Shown here: positions 43,849-55,794 of the stretch, piece after piece | Layout: each line of letters begins with the position of its first letter | How positions within the stretch are numbered: the stretch's first letter is position 1 | Assembly: GCA_963556495.2 (NCBI GenBank) | Contig: OY747702.1 | Coordinates: 196,001-260,000 of the forward strand | DNA length: 64,000 nt | DNA from: Valencia hispanica | Lineage: Eukaryota > Chordata > Actinopteri > Cyprinodontiformes > Valenciidae | Direction: 5' to 3' | Program-made: the position numbers and the translations under genes | The notes under the pieces: model-generated | What the model was told of the DNA's origin: nothing | Seen by the model: the letters and a program-made list of their open reading frames with translations, nothing else | Databases searched by the model: none

Positions 43849-44954
43849 GTTTTTCCTTTTGTGTTAAGACAGAAAGTCTCAGTGGGAGGGGCTTATCAGC
43901 ACTCCGATCTCACTGATTATGAGAGTTTGCAGCGATTGGCTCGCTGTTTGCCATACGCCATTTAAAGGAAGAAGAAGAGCGTTACCTGGATGTTGTTTAT
44001 TCAAACTCAGTCATGAAGGACCGACCGAGAAAAATATCAATCTTGAGCGTAAGATTGTAAAGGTGAACAATGATGTTCTTTAGATATATATATTATATGC
44101 TTTGACGTGATTTACATTACATTTGAATTATATCTAAAGCTATAAATGTCGACTTTACATTAGAAATGGCCTCATATGTGCATTGTTCGAGTAGCATGGA
44201 GCTGTTAGCTCAAGGCGGTCCGCCTTCTTGTGTTAACAAGCATCGACTTGTATATACAAGTGCCCAGCTTCATAAAACCTTTTTTAACCTGGAGTGAAAT
44301 TAAGACAATTCTTACAACCATAAAGGAGCAAAGCTTATCTAACCCCTAATTATAAAGCTAGTACTTATATAACTGTTTTATTGCTCAAAAATATTATACT
44401 GGATTATTTTCTTTCTCCCCTTCCTTCTATCAGTACTTTTTATGTTTAGCTTACATTTTGAGAAAGACTGATAATAGTGAAATCCATGATGCAGTTGGAT
44501 ACAATAATCATGACAGGGAGAAGGCATGTGCTGTTTCTTACCTTGCTATCTAGGCTAATTTATTTTGATTGATTTTTAATGGTTCAAATGTCTAAAAATG
44601 ACTCAAAATGGATAATGTCGTCATGTGATGCTGGTTGGGGACAAAGGGAGATAGTTGCTGCATCATGTTTTGATATTAATCTTATAATTTTTATTAAATA
44701 TAATTTCTGGAGACAAGACAACCCCAGAAAGTGTTCATTTTGTTTCTTTTCCCCTTTTAGAAAGAAAAATAAAATGCCAACTCGTGAAACTTTGACTATT
44801 TTCTGCTGGGCTGCAATGGCATTCAATGCCTGTAAAATTGAATAGTTTGTCCTTACTTCTAGTAAAAGATGGAAGATAGAAGAAAATGTCTGATTATAGG
44901 CAGCTATTTTCCTGAATCACCAAACTAATTTTCCCTCTTATTTCTGTTGTTTAG
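43849..44954. other. Unclassified AT-rich sequence
   Basis: No gene or element end was recognised. The frames at 44579-44845 (plus) and 44584-44826 (minus) overlap head to head and have no motifs. Confidence 0.5.
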
Positions 44955-47770
44955 GGGGCTGCATCCTTTGAAGGCCGATTATGTCACAGCGATGTGACGA
45001 AGTGCTGTCCAAATTCAGCTGGTTGGGGTGCCTGGCTGGTGGTCGCGGCGGCTGGGTGGCATTTCCGGGTCTGATCAGTCCTTTTTCGCACTGGACTTAG
45101 CTCCTGGGTCTTGGTCTTTATGCGTTGCGGGGCTCTGGGGTTGGGCGTTTGCCCGGGTTTGGTCGGACCTGCGGGTGGACTGGCCGGGTAGTGGGCGTGC
45201 AGGGTGGGTGGGGTGCTGTGTTTGGTTGCCTGCCGGGCCATTGAGCAGCAGTGGTCGCTCCACAAGGGAATGGGGCTGGTGGATGTCGGCCTGGTGGGTC
45301 GGCCGACCGGTTCATTGGTTTGCTCTTGGTCTGGGCAGGTACGTCGCCGGGGTTTGGGCTGCGGGGACCTCCGATGCGCAGGTGGTGCTGGCTGCAGGGA
45401 CCTCCGATGCGCAGCTGGTGGTGGGGGCCTCCTTTGTTGGCGGGGAGGCTATTGCTAACTAGCGACAGGTGCTCTCCCCCTACGAGGGCACTTGGACGGG
45501 GGGGAGGGGTGCGCTGGAGGGGGGGGGGGTTGGGGCGAACTCAACCTGGGTGTCTAGTGTCCTTTGTGTTCTGATAGTAGAGCGAATGTCAGGGTAGGTT
45601 TAGTTCTCCTTCTGGGATGGGGCTGGAGGGACTGCCTTGGGGCTTGGTGGTGCTGTGGCCGTGGGCCCCGGGTTGAACGTGCCATGGCCTCCCTCCCCTG
45701 GTGGACCCCGGTGAACAGCGGTGCCTATTGGGGTCAGTGGGGGAGCTGGCTCCCTGGAAAGAACTTTTGTCTCCCAGTCCTTCCCTCCCCATCCCCGAAC
45801 ACCTCTGTCCACCCGCTCCATCACTTTACCACTCATATAGGGTCTTGGGGCATGGGCACATCACTGGGCAAACCCCTCCTCGCTATCCCATGGTGTCCTG
45901 GGTCCCAATTTTAATATACAACTTAGACACTCCCACTTATAACATTTTCATGCGACACACATTTAAGGACTTTGGGGTGGGCACAATTTTCGGCATCCAT
46001 GGGGAGCAGTTCGATCAGCTTCACCTCTGGTGCCAGTGCCCACTGTTAAACCACATATAGACACTGAGGGCTCGGGGTGGGGGTTGGGGGATGATTGGCT
46101 GCCTTCCCCATATCCCACCCCTCTGTTTTAAATGCACATTATAACAACACACATCAACACCATACTCGAGCGGGAGGACAGAGGCTAGGGGTCTTCTCAC
46201 ACCCCTGTTCGCTACAGGCCATCAGGGCTTGGGGTCCGGAGGAGGAACAGGGGGTCTGGTCGGGGTCCTGAGCTGTCGGGCTGCTTCGCCACTGTGGGGC
46301 CCTTGGCAGTCTGCTTGTCTCCATCCTAGAACTTAGGGGGTCCATCTCCTGGGTTCGGGGTCTGGTGGCTCTACTAGGGCATCGGTACCTGGACCTGGGA
46401 GCATGAAGTGTGTATGGGGTGTGTGAGTGAGGGTACAGCATCATTTCTTGGGTGTCTTGGTGAGTTAGTGAGAAGGTATGTGTTTAAGAGGGAGGGAACG
46501 TATGACTGTGTCTGCATGTCTTTGTCTGCCTGTCAGGTTGGGTCTTGGGCTGCCCTCTCGCCTGGCCCACCTCAGGCCTTACATTTAATGGGGGGCCTAT
46601 TTCCCCTCTGTCACTCCCCGCCGGTGACGGATGCCCCTGCCTACGGGTGCGTTGGTGGTCAATCCGGTTCGGACCTGGTGCATGCCTGGCCAGGCCTGGG
46701 GGGGCCTGTGTGTCGGTCGGCCGATTCGCTGGGCCAATATCTTCCTTTGGTTGGTTGGGGCACCTCTTTTCGGGGTGCCAGGTTTGGGATTGTTGGGTGG
46801 TGCCTGCTCGGTGGCTCGGCGGGATACGGATCCAGCGTCTCGTTCAATCACCTGTTCTGTGCGCACCGTGCGTGGTCGGTTCATTGGCGCGTTGGACCGG
46901 CCATGGCCTTTGCTGGATGCCTGGTCTCAGCGTTCTGCGTTGCGTGGGATCAGGAATCAGGAGCTGGTACAACTTGGTGTCCAGGTGCTGGCTGATCTCG
47001 GCCTGGGGATGCCGTCCATCCGCTGTGGCTATCGGTGGGGCGCCCTGACGTGGGGCAGGGGTGGGGCAATGGGATGTTGGCGGTGGGGATTGGCCCGGGG
47101 TGGTGGTGGTGCTGGGTGGTGGCGCGTGGCGGCAGCGGGGGGCCCTGCAGTGCCGGGGGCCCCTCGTCGGCCGTTCCCTTGTCGGGTCCCTGCTGGGGGG
47201 TGGGGCGCCCCTGGACCCCGGCTCTCCTGGTATATGGATCGGGCCGCCCTGGCGCGGCTGGTTGCCGGTGGGGCCCGTGAGCTCGTCACTGCTGCCCCCG
47301 GGCCCCTGCATAGTAGCCGCTGGACGTTCCCCTGGGGTTCTCCTTTGCTAATCTCTTGGGGGATGCAGTCGGCCCCGCCCGGTTCCGCCTGGGGCTCTAG
47401 GGGGCCTTTGGACGTCTTGGCTCCGATCTCCTTCATGTCTGCATCGATTCCTGGGAGACTGATTGATGCCTGCTCACACCAGCTATCGAACACTTTTATG
47501 GAAAAACCTTATATGCACCAGCATGCTCTGTTTTGTCGATATTCCTTTTTCCTTTTTTGTTTTGTGTTGTTTTCCCCCTCTCTCTGTCGTCCTTTGGGTA
47601 TGGAGGCAGACTTCAATGTTTTCCTGTGTTTTCTTTGTTCCCATTCCTCTCTTGTATTTTCAACTCACCCTCTCTCATGAATTTTTGTTTCCTACCTCTC
47701 TTCTTCATCTTCTTTCTTTCTTCCCCTTAATTTTTCGTCCCCGGGTCCATAACATCAGGAAATAAAAGTC
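44955..47770 (+). repeat. GC-rich unclassified block with polyadenylation-like end
   Basis: A 2.8-kb block, very G-rich on the plus strand and far above its AT-rich surroundings. It starts near GGGGGCTGCATCCTTTGAAG and passes into a C/T-rich 3' part with AATAAA signals near 47760-47785. Long frames are open on both strands (for example 46408-46995, 46631-47680, 46844-47311), as expected from GC-rich composition, and none has a recognisable domain. A short duplication (GGGACCTCCGATGCGCAG) occurs near 45363 and 45398. The phrase around 45970-46050 reminds me of a dispersed fish repeat, so a retroposon is the best guess. Confidence 0.45.
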
Positions 47771-49330
47771 TCAGCAATTCATAATAAAGATTTTTCACAC
47801 ATATATCAAGTGGAGTACTATAGCAAAAGCTGTACTGCTCCGTTTGTGAAAGTAAATCTGTTGGGCTTCTACTTGGTACTCGGACACAAATTCTGAGCTC
47901 CACACTGCCAAACAGGACAAAAAAAAAAAAAGAAACTGACTGATTTGGATATTATTACTGAACCATTTTTCAAAGAAAATGCTTTTTATTGGACTTAACC
48001 TTCCCGTTGTTCCTAATAAAACAGGTATGAGGTGAAAACTTGTGTTTGAAAATAATTGATTAGGCAAGCAACATTTGTCTGCGAAAACTTGATAGCTTTA
48101 TAAGAAGTTTGTGAATGTCACCTGTTTAACAAAAGATGTAGCATATAGCGGATGGATTGAATAAAAACGTTTTAGCAAGTTTATTAATCATGTGGATACA
48201 GGGGACAGCTGTAGTTCATCCTATACTTGACTTCTAGTTATATTACAAAATTATCAATGTACTTTAAATGTGCAATGCCTGCCATTCTTTATTACGGACC
48301 CATTTTTAGTAAGTGATCTGTTGACTTCTTGTTTAGACGCATGTATCAAATTTCATGCTAGATAAATGCCTAGAGCGAAGACTTTTACCATCTGGGGTTT
48401 GACCGTTCCTTTGACCTGATGCTTGGTTTGAAAATTATCTTTTATCTGCAGGATTGGGAATGCTGTAGAGGAAGGAGGGATTCTGTCACTATTTTCTAGG
48501 AATCAGATAAAGACACTGCATGATGACCTGGTAAAATGAAAAAATAAGCTCCCAAAGAATGTACATGTGGCAGAACCCATCTTCCTCTTTGTCTCTAGAA
48601 CAGAACTTAAAGCTGAGGATGCTGAATTTAAGTGGCCAGTCGATCTTTCAGCTGCTGAGGGACATTGAGGAGGCCACAGGAGTCAGAGCCAGGAATAAGG
48701 ATTGTGTTTTTTGTGAAAATGGAGTAATTTACACTACCTAATAATAATAATAATAATTAATAATAATAATAATAATAATAAATAATGATTGATATTACTA
48801 ATATATATATATTTTTTATTTTATTATTATTTTTTGGGAGGGGGGGACTTCCAAACAAAAAAACTGGAGTTTTGGGAGAGTCTTCACCAAAACACCACAA
48901 AGTTTCATAATCTATTCAATTACTATTTCTATCTTTATTCACATTTTCCTATTTACTTCTTCTTCCTTAGTATTTCTTGGAACTTTTCTTGAACAAAAAA
49001 AATGCCTTTCTGTTGATGATGATTACCCAACGGTTCTGAAATGATCAGGAAGCTTGTTTGCAAACTATTCAACGGTCGGATAGGTGGATGAGAGCCTTTT
49101 CATAGAAGTAAAATTGTTTTATATCTACAGCAGTATTCTGGTGTCAGCTGTAATGTAAGTCAGTGGTTTAAAAAATATACAATTTATAGCTAAGATTTAG
49201 CTGGCGGACATAAGTGCAGTAATATTTTATTAACATAATACAAACAATAAAAATTTTAAATCTTACTAGTTATACCCCGAGCCCTACTCTCAACAGTCCA
49301 CTGATTTGAACAGGAATACGCCACACAGCA
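47771..49330. other. Unclassified AT-rich sequence with a TAA microsatellite
   Basis: Apart from the AAT/TAA microsatellite at 48741-48785 I see no gene or element. The frame at 48559-48741 (with a possible CVFCENG motif) is short and unsupported. Confidence 0.5.
48741..48785. repeat. (TAA)n microsatellite
   Basis: Interrupted TAA trinucleotide repeats, about 45 bp, followed by an AT-rich run. Confidence 0.9.
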
Positions 49331-49352
49331 GGGGGGGGGGGGGGGGGGGGGG
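49331..49352 (+). repeat. Poly-G tract of 22
   Basis: An uninterrupted run of 22 G on the plus strand. Such runs are rare, can fold into G-quadruplex and are prone to sequencing error, so the length is uncertain. Confidence 0.9.
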
Positions 49353-49689
49353 TCTGCGGAGATGGCGGCCACATTTCTTGCCTCTCCTGGAGACCGATCA
49401 CATGACCGGCTTTCCTATAAATAATTGCTCTAAATGACTCCAGAGGTTTTTGCAGCGGTAAAACATTTGAATGATAGTTTCTGGTTCTATATGACAAAAG
49501 TCACAGTTGAAGTCAATGTATAATTTAAAGAGCGCAAATCCATCCATCTTGTAGCGTCTCGAGAACTAAACCCCCCCGGAAGTAGTTCCTTGCGCACATG
49601 CGCAGGTGGGCTCATGGTACGGCTCGTGCTTCCTGAACAGATCGTGCAGTGACAGTGTCTATTAAAAATTAAAATAATTCCAAAGCCAT

Positions 49690-49940
49690 GAAGACCGTAA
49701 AATTGTTTGAGAAATATGATGTATGTAATTGGTGATTTGCATATATTTATCTTCTCAAATGCATCTCTTAGTGCTTTTGTTTTTTCTTTTCTGTCATTCC
49801 TGACTAATTTATTTGTGCTCCGCTCCTTTATGTGCCTACTGTTGTTTTTAGCCCCCATGTTACTTTATTTGTTCAGTCCTGTTTTTCTTGTATTTGAGCT
49901 TTTTTCAATAAAGCTTGAAAAAATAAAAAATGAAAAATGA
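49690..49940 (+). repeat. Possible retroposon 3' end with A-rich tail
   Basis: A T-rich segment ends TTCAATAAAGCTTGAAAAAA followed by A-rich sequence, i.e. AATAAA plus a tail, directly before the LINE start at 50003. It could be the 3' end of an L1-type LINE or a processed transcript. No coding sequence supports this. The stretch from 49353 to 49690 is unclassified. Confidence 0.35.
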
Positions 49941-50002
49941 TATAAATCTCCTAAAAGTTCTTTGTTTCTCTGTTTACTGACTGCGATTCTTCTGTTTAGG
50001 GG

Positions 50003-52680
50003 ATGAATATTGTGCCACAGATAGGTATAACAAAGTTTTTACAAACTACAAGAGTTTATTACAAAACAAATTCAACTTGAGCGTAAGCCTGGAGTATGAC
50101 ACCTGTGCTTTAGGGAGAAACTCTGTGACGTGGTAAGCCGTATTGCATCATTTCCTGTTGTCGCTGTTGCACTCCCTGGCTGTAGCTGTTTGGTGTTCAG
50201 ACTCTCTTGAATTGATCTTGTTTTCTCTATGCCGACCTTCTCTTAAGTTATTTTAACACACAAGCACACTAAAACACATGTTTTGTGGTGGTGTACTTTA
50301 CGTTTTGGGAACTCCTTGTGTTTCACACATTTTTTCTTGGGATGGTAAGGTCTCGCTAGCTCAGTTAGCTTAGCTTCATTGCGGCTATGGCTATTCTCCT
50401 TTCTCCTGTCTCTAACTCTTCTCTTCTCTCTTGCTCTCTCTGTCAGATGTTTAGTTACTTCCCTGCCTACTTTAGTGATAATGATAACCTCTAATAAATG
50501 TTATATTTTTGTAGCTTTGGAGGCGAGGGTATCAGAATTAGAAGCATGGCTCCGCGCTGTTGAAAACCCAGCAGATAGCCGAAGCCCATTAGCCAGCGCG
50601 GAGCCAACAAGGATAGAACCCCCTAGCCGTCCTCCGGTAGAGCCAGCGCAGCCGGGACCTCAGGCCGGCTGGGTGACGGTACGTAGGAAGCATAGTTCTA
50701 GGACCCAGCCCACGGGCCACCACCAACCCGTCCAAGTTTCTAACAGATCTTCAGATTACCGACCCTGGTAATTGGCAGCTCCATAGTCAGAAACGTGGCA
50801 TTTGCATCCTTGCCAGGGGCCAGAACGGGCGACATCAAATCTTACCTGAAACTGCTGGTTAAAGATACGCGTAAATACAGTATGACTGTTATTAACGCTG
50901 GCGGTAAGGACACCCGGTTACGCCAATCGAAGGTCACAAAAATTTGTGTTGCTTGGGTGTGTAATTTTGCCAAAACAATGTCAGACTCTGTAATCTTTTC
51001 TGGTCCCCTGCCTGATCGGACCAGTGACGACATGTTTAGCCGCATGCTGTCATTCCATTAATGGTTGTCTAGGTTGTGTCCTGCAAACGATGTGGGCTAC
51101 ATTGATAACTGGCGAACATTTTGGGCAAAACCTGGTCTGATCCGGAGAGACGGCATTCATCCCACTTTGGATGGAGCAGCTCTTCTTTCTAGGAATATGG
51201 CTGAATTTATTAGTGCTCCAAAACACTGACTACCCAGGGTCCAGACCAGGAAGCAGAGTCTTAGTTTAACCCACCTCTCTGCTGCTTCTGTACTGTTACC
51301 CACCCATTACCCTATAGAAACAGTGTCTTGCCCACGGTCAAAATTAAATGGATTAAAAGTTAAGCCAACAAAAGGAAATCATGGAAATCTGAAAAAAATA
51401 AATATGACTTTAACTGAACAGAAAAATAAATCTATTAAATGTGGTTCATTAAACATAAGATCTCTCTCCTCTAACCCTTAATTTTCCTCATCCAAGTTGC
51501 AAAACATTAAGACCATTTTTGTTTGTGTTTTTGTATCACCCACCAGGCCCTTACTCTCAATTCTTGGATCAGACCTCACTCTTTTTATCTGATTTAGTAT
51601 TAAATACTGATAGGGTCATTATAGTGGGGGACTTCAATATTCATGTGGACACTGAAAGTGATAGCCTAAATGCAGCCTTTAATGCTATTTTAGACTCAAT
51701 TGGCTTTTCTCAAAAAGTACAGGGATTGACCCACTCGGATCCCAGGCTAAACACACTTTGGACCTTGTACTGACATACGGTATTGAGTGTGAGGAAATAA
51801 CATTCCACCCACATGACCCGGTCCTGTCTGACCACTTTTTGATGACTTTTGAATTTACTTTAACTGACCATCTTAAATCTGAAAAAAAATGTAATTATAG
51901 TAGAACTTTATCAGACAATGCTGTAACAATTTTTAAAGAATCTGTTCCATTCTTACTTTCCTCAGTGTCTCAGAGTAACACGGTGGATGGCAGCAATTCC
52001 ATCTCTAACCCTTCAGAAATTGATGGTCTGGTTCACAGCGTTACTTCCTCATTGCGTTTGGCATTAGATAGTGTAGCCCCCTTAAAAAAGAAGGTGGCTA
52101 GCCATAATAGGCTGACTCCTTGGCTTACATTCTGTTATTTCGACTGTTAACTTTGTGTTCTCTCCATAGAAGATATACCTGGTCTGGTATCCTGCTTGGC
52201 TGCAATGCCCTGTTGGACGGGGGGCATCGACTGGGATGATGCTCCCAGTAACTGAACATCCACCGTGTCATGTTAACAACTTTTTACTTTCTGTAACATA
52301 GAAAGTTCTCTTATATCAGATCTTCTGTTCCTACTGTGTCTCTGCTCTGTCTTCTCAAACCCCCAGACGGTCGTACTGAGCCTGGTTCTGTTGGAGGTTT
52401 CTTCCTTTTAAAGGGGAGTTTTTCCTCTCCACCGTCGCTACATGCTTGCTCAGTATGAGGAATTGCTGAAGGATTACTGTGGTTGGAAAGTCTGCATCAA
52501 CAGGGCCCAACCTCACGCCAATGACTGATGCAATCTGCTGGGATTCCTTAAATAGGAAACTCTTTAACTGATTGGAATGTTTGTATAAATGTATTGAAAT
52601 GACTTCTTGTTAAGTGCCTGAAGATGACATCTGTTGTGAATCGGTGCTATATAAATACACTTAATTGAATTGAATTGAAA
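50003..52680 (+). mobile_element. CR1/L2-type LINE copy lacking its reverse transcriptase
   Basis: The 5' end matches the copy at 37648-42580. ORF1 pieces lie at 50379-50771 (coiled coil VALEARVSELEAWL) and 50795-51230 ([44 protein letters not shown]). Endonuclease pieces lie at 51480-51870 ([21 protein letters not shown]). At about 52128 the sequence jumps from LTPW in the linker straight into the 3' untranslated region (ATTCTGTTATTTCGACTG), removing about 2 kb including all RT motifs. A second deletion near 51475 removes the first part of the endonuclease. The tail ends TTGAATTGAATTG. Confidence 0.85.
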
Positions 52681-52684
52681 TAGT

Positions 52685-53005
52685 TGTGATTTAAAAGAAC
52701 TCAGTGTTTTAGCAGCTTTACAGTTTTCTGGAAGTTTGTTTCAGATTAGAGGAGCATAGAAACTGAAAGTTGCTTCTCCATGTTTGGTTTTGAATCTATG
52801 GATTGTGAGTAGACTGGAATTAGAGCACCTGAGTGGTCTGGGGGGCTGATATAGTAACAGCAGGTCTTCAACATATTTTGGTGCTAAGCCATTTAATGAT
52901 TTATAAACTAATCTAGTAAAAGTGTTTTGAAGTCTATTCTGAGCTACAGGGAGCCAGTGTAATGACTTTAGAACTGGGGTGATGTGCTCTACTTGGGTGA
53001 AACAT
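52685..53005 (-). pseudogene. L2-type LINE C-terminus (same family as 5.8-9.2 kb)
   Basis: The minus strand encodes VEHITPVLKSLHWLPVAQ, LVYKSLNGLAPKYVEDLL, YQPPRPLRCSNSSLL and KTKHGEATFSFYAPLI. This is nearly the same as the C-terminal segment at 8647-9012 of the other LINE. It is 5' truncated and contains a stop. It lies directly against the tail of the plus-strand LINE ending at 52680. Confidence 0.8.
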
Positions 53006-54156
53006 TGGCTATAATGTGGTGTTTTACCTATTTCACATTTTAATAAATAAAGTAGAGTTCATTTTTTACCTCTGCCTCCTGGTGAGCCATGCAAGAAAAC
53101 AAAAGAAAAACATGTGCAATCGGCTGAATGATTAATTTACACTCTGATTCATTAAATATTTGGAAACAGTGAAAATGTTTTATTTCAATACTTCCCTTCC
53201 AGAGATGTACAGTAATGTTTTTCCTTATTTTTTACGTTATTGGACTTTATTGTATTTTTTTATGTAGCTACTCTATGAAGATAAGAATAAAATCATGTTC
53301 TCAGATGTCAAATATAAAATTGTATTAGAAACTACAGCTGTTTGTCCTTTTAGTTCCTGAGGCGAATCAAATAATTTGTGTTTGATTTTGTAATAGTTTT
53401 ATACTTTTAAGTGGGAATGTATTGGGTGACTCTTTTCTTTCTGACGGATAGGTGCACCTGTGGAAATTGCTGTACAATGCCCACTGAAAGGGAAAACGTC
53501 TGCTGCTGGGAGACCCTAAAGGTAGACATCATGCATAGTCTGCTAGCAATCACATCTTTCCTAGTCCACAGAAAATACTTTGCTTTTTCATGTTCTAAGA
53601 AGGATGAATCAGACAAAGACACACTTTCAGTGTGTATGACTCAGCATCCTGGATCAGAACTAGTGTGCTTAAACATATACTCACTGGAAAACGCAAGAAA
53701 CATTTATATGCAGGACTACTCACATCTGCCTATTAGAGCAAGTGAAAGGCATTTTTCATCCATAATCTACAAATACAAATTTAATAAAGAGTAATTGTAC
53801 TGCCAAAACCTTTCATCACAGCAAAAGTAAAACTAAGATACTAGTGTTGTTTGATCATCGCATTTAAACTAGTTATTGAAACCTGACTACAGTCACCAAC
53901 TTGCCTACAATTGCATATTATAAAAATATCAGTTTATAACACACTATCACATTAAAAAAAATTCTTTTTATAAGTTAGATTTGAATAAAATAGGAACTTA
54001 AAGTCAAAAGTGTCTTTATTATCTCTTAAACATGTTAGTTTTGTGTGAATTTTATTTTGGAATATATTATTTACTTTGTTCATCCATTTTAGAGTGAACA
54101 CAGGCACCTTGCATATAGGTGCTTTGTGAGTTGGTGCTGGGGACTTCTGGGCTGGC
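53006..54156. other. Unclassified AT-rich sequence
   Basis: No element or gene could be recognised. The 127-codon frame at 53411-53794 contains several Cys residues but no family pattern, and an antisense frame overlaps it. Confidence 0.5.
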
Positions 54157-54530
54157 CGTCAGTCATTGGCGTGAGGTTGGGCCCCGTTGATGCAGACTTT
54201 CCAACCACAGCAATCCTTCAGCAATCCCTCATACTGACCAAGCATGTAGCGACGGTGGAGAGGAAAAACTCCCCTTTAACAGGAAGAAACCTCCAACAGA
54301 ACCAGGCTCAGTAGGAGCGGCCATCTGCCACGACCGTCTGGGGGTTTGAGAAGACAGAGCAGAGACACAGAACTGACGCAATCTGCTGGGATTCCTTAAA
54401 TACAAAACTTTTTAACTGATTGGAATGTTTGTATAAATGTATTGAAATGACTTCTTGTTAAGTGCCTTGAGATGACATCTGTTGTGAATTGGCGCTATAT
54501 AAATAAACTGAATTGAATTGAATTGAATTG
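54157..54530 (+). mobile_element. CR1/L2-type LINE 3' end with inverted 5' part
   Basis: The segment 54373-54530 is the family's 3' end in plus orientation with a GAATT-repeat tail. The segment 54157-54372 is the immediately preceding part of the same 3' region, but inverted. The two parts meet at the same element position with a 6-base overlap (CTGACG). GGGCT occurs next to both outer ends and may be a short target duplication. This is the structure produced by twin priming. Confidence 0.8.
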
Positions 54531-55794
54531 GGCTACAAGATCATGGTGGTCATTCCAGCATGTGTTGTGTCACGTTTCCGTTGTGAGTTCCCTGATTCAG
54601 ATGGAGAACACACAGGCTTCAGGGTCCCGCTCGATTGAACCAGGAAACATAGCGGGCTACAACGACCTCCTTTGCTGGCGCCTCGAAGTGTGAGTATAGT
54701 GGGGGTGGCACTGGTATCTCCATGAGCAGACTGACAAAAGGCTTTGGTTCAGGTAACACCGCATTGAAAACGAGGTCCATCAGCTCATCCACATAGTCTG
54801 AAGCAGAGGCAGAGCCAGACATTTTATACGCCCTAAAGGGTTGTTATGCATTGGGGGGGTTGTTAAGTTGTGTTGGACAAGCATAACTTTATATAAGAAA
54901 ACAAATTATATTGCGTGCATGTGACACATTAACATTAGATTGTTATTAAGCAACAAGGCAGAACAGAACCAGGGTGTGTCTAGACACCAGGACTAAACCA
55001 CAATTCAACCAAACCCAAAACTGATCCAGGATTAAAACAGGACTGTAGCAGTTCTAAATCAGGACTACTTCAGGACTGAACCAAGACAGAACCAGAATCA
55101 AAACTAAATGAAAGTAGCACTGAAAATCAAAATCTCTTTGTGGCAGCATGAGACTCTATCTTCGAGGCTTGAGTTTTGTGAACCGATCAATGACATTTTC
55201 AGGGTCAATATTATTCAAGTACTCTTTTTCAGGTGTGTTTTGGTATTCTCTGTCTTTCTTGATTTCCGCTGACCTATCCGAATGATCAGAAAGAGAGTCA
55301 TTACTTTTTAATGATACCTCTATATTTGTCTCTCTGAGTTACTAGTTTGTACCTTATTATTTTTAATTCTGAAGAACTACACTACACTATTTATTTAACT
55401 ATTTAGCATAGCTGTGCAAAAAAGCCTGCATGAACTATTAAATATAAAATTAGAAAAATTACAAACCTAACAATATACACTTGTGAACATGTTTTAGCAA
55501 GTTTTGGCAAACAACTGTCTGTGACGAACATGTGTTTTTCACCTGGATCTTGTTCCATCTCTGTTCTGTCCTCATTCTCCTCTCATTCTCTGTTCCTCTC
55601 TCTCCCTCTTTGTGCTAGCCAGACATCAAGAACATCAAATATATAGTTGAAAACAGATATAAACATAAACACTTCTTTACTGTCAAACATCAAATCAGAC
55701 TAAACATAATTGTTTTGGGATTAATAAAAAAAATTGTATTTGTTAAATTTAAGTATAAAGAGAGAATTTTTATGTATTTTTAATGGAAAATTGC
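54531..55794. other. Mostly unclassified sequence
   Basis: A short minus-strand frame (54619-54822, MSGSASASDYVDELMDLV...) begins with an ATG and might be the start of an LTR-element gag, but nothing else supports it. A possible terminal exon lies at 55156-55274. The rest shows no gene or repeat signature. Confidence 0.4.
55156..55274 (-). other. Possible C-terminal exon, unidentified
   Basis: The minus strand reads SAEIKKDREYQNTPEKEYLN followed by NIDPENVIDRFTKLKPRR and a stop. An AG precedes the frame near 55274, so it could be a spliced terminal exon. The residue mix looks like a real charged protein tail, but I do not recognise it and see no neighbouring exons. Confidence 0.3.

Noticed and set aside
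46408..47680. Long open frames (up to 349 codons) on both strands in the GC-rich block
   Set aside because: Stops are rare in GC-rich DNA; the frames overlap in several phases and contain no domain or conserved motif.
53411..53794. 127-codon Cys-containing frame
   Set aside because: Cys spacing fits no zinc-finger pattern I know, an antisense frame overlaps it, and there are no splice or promoter cues.
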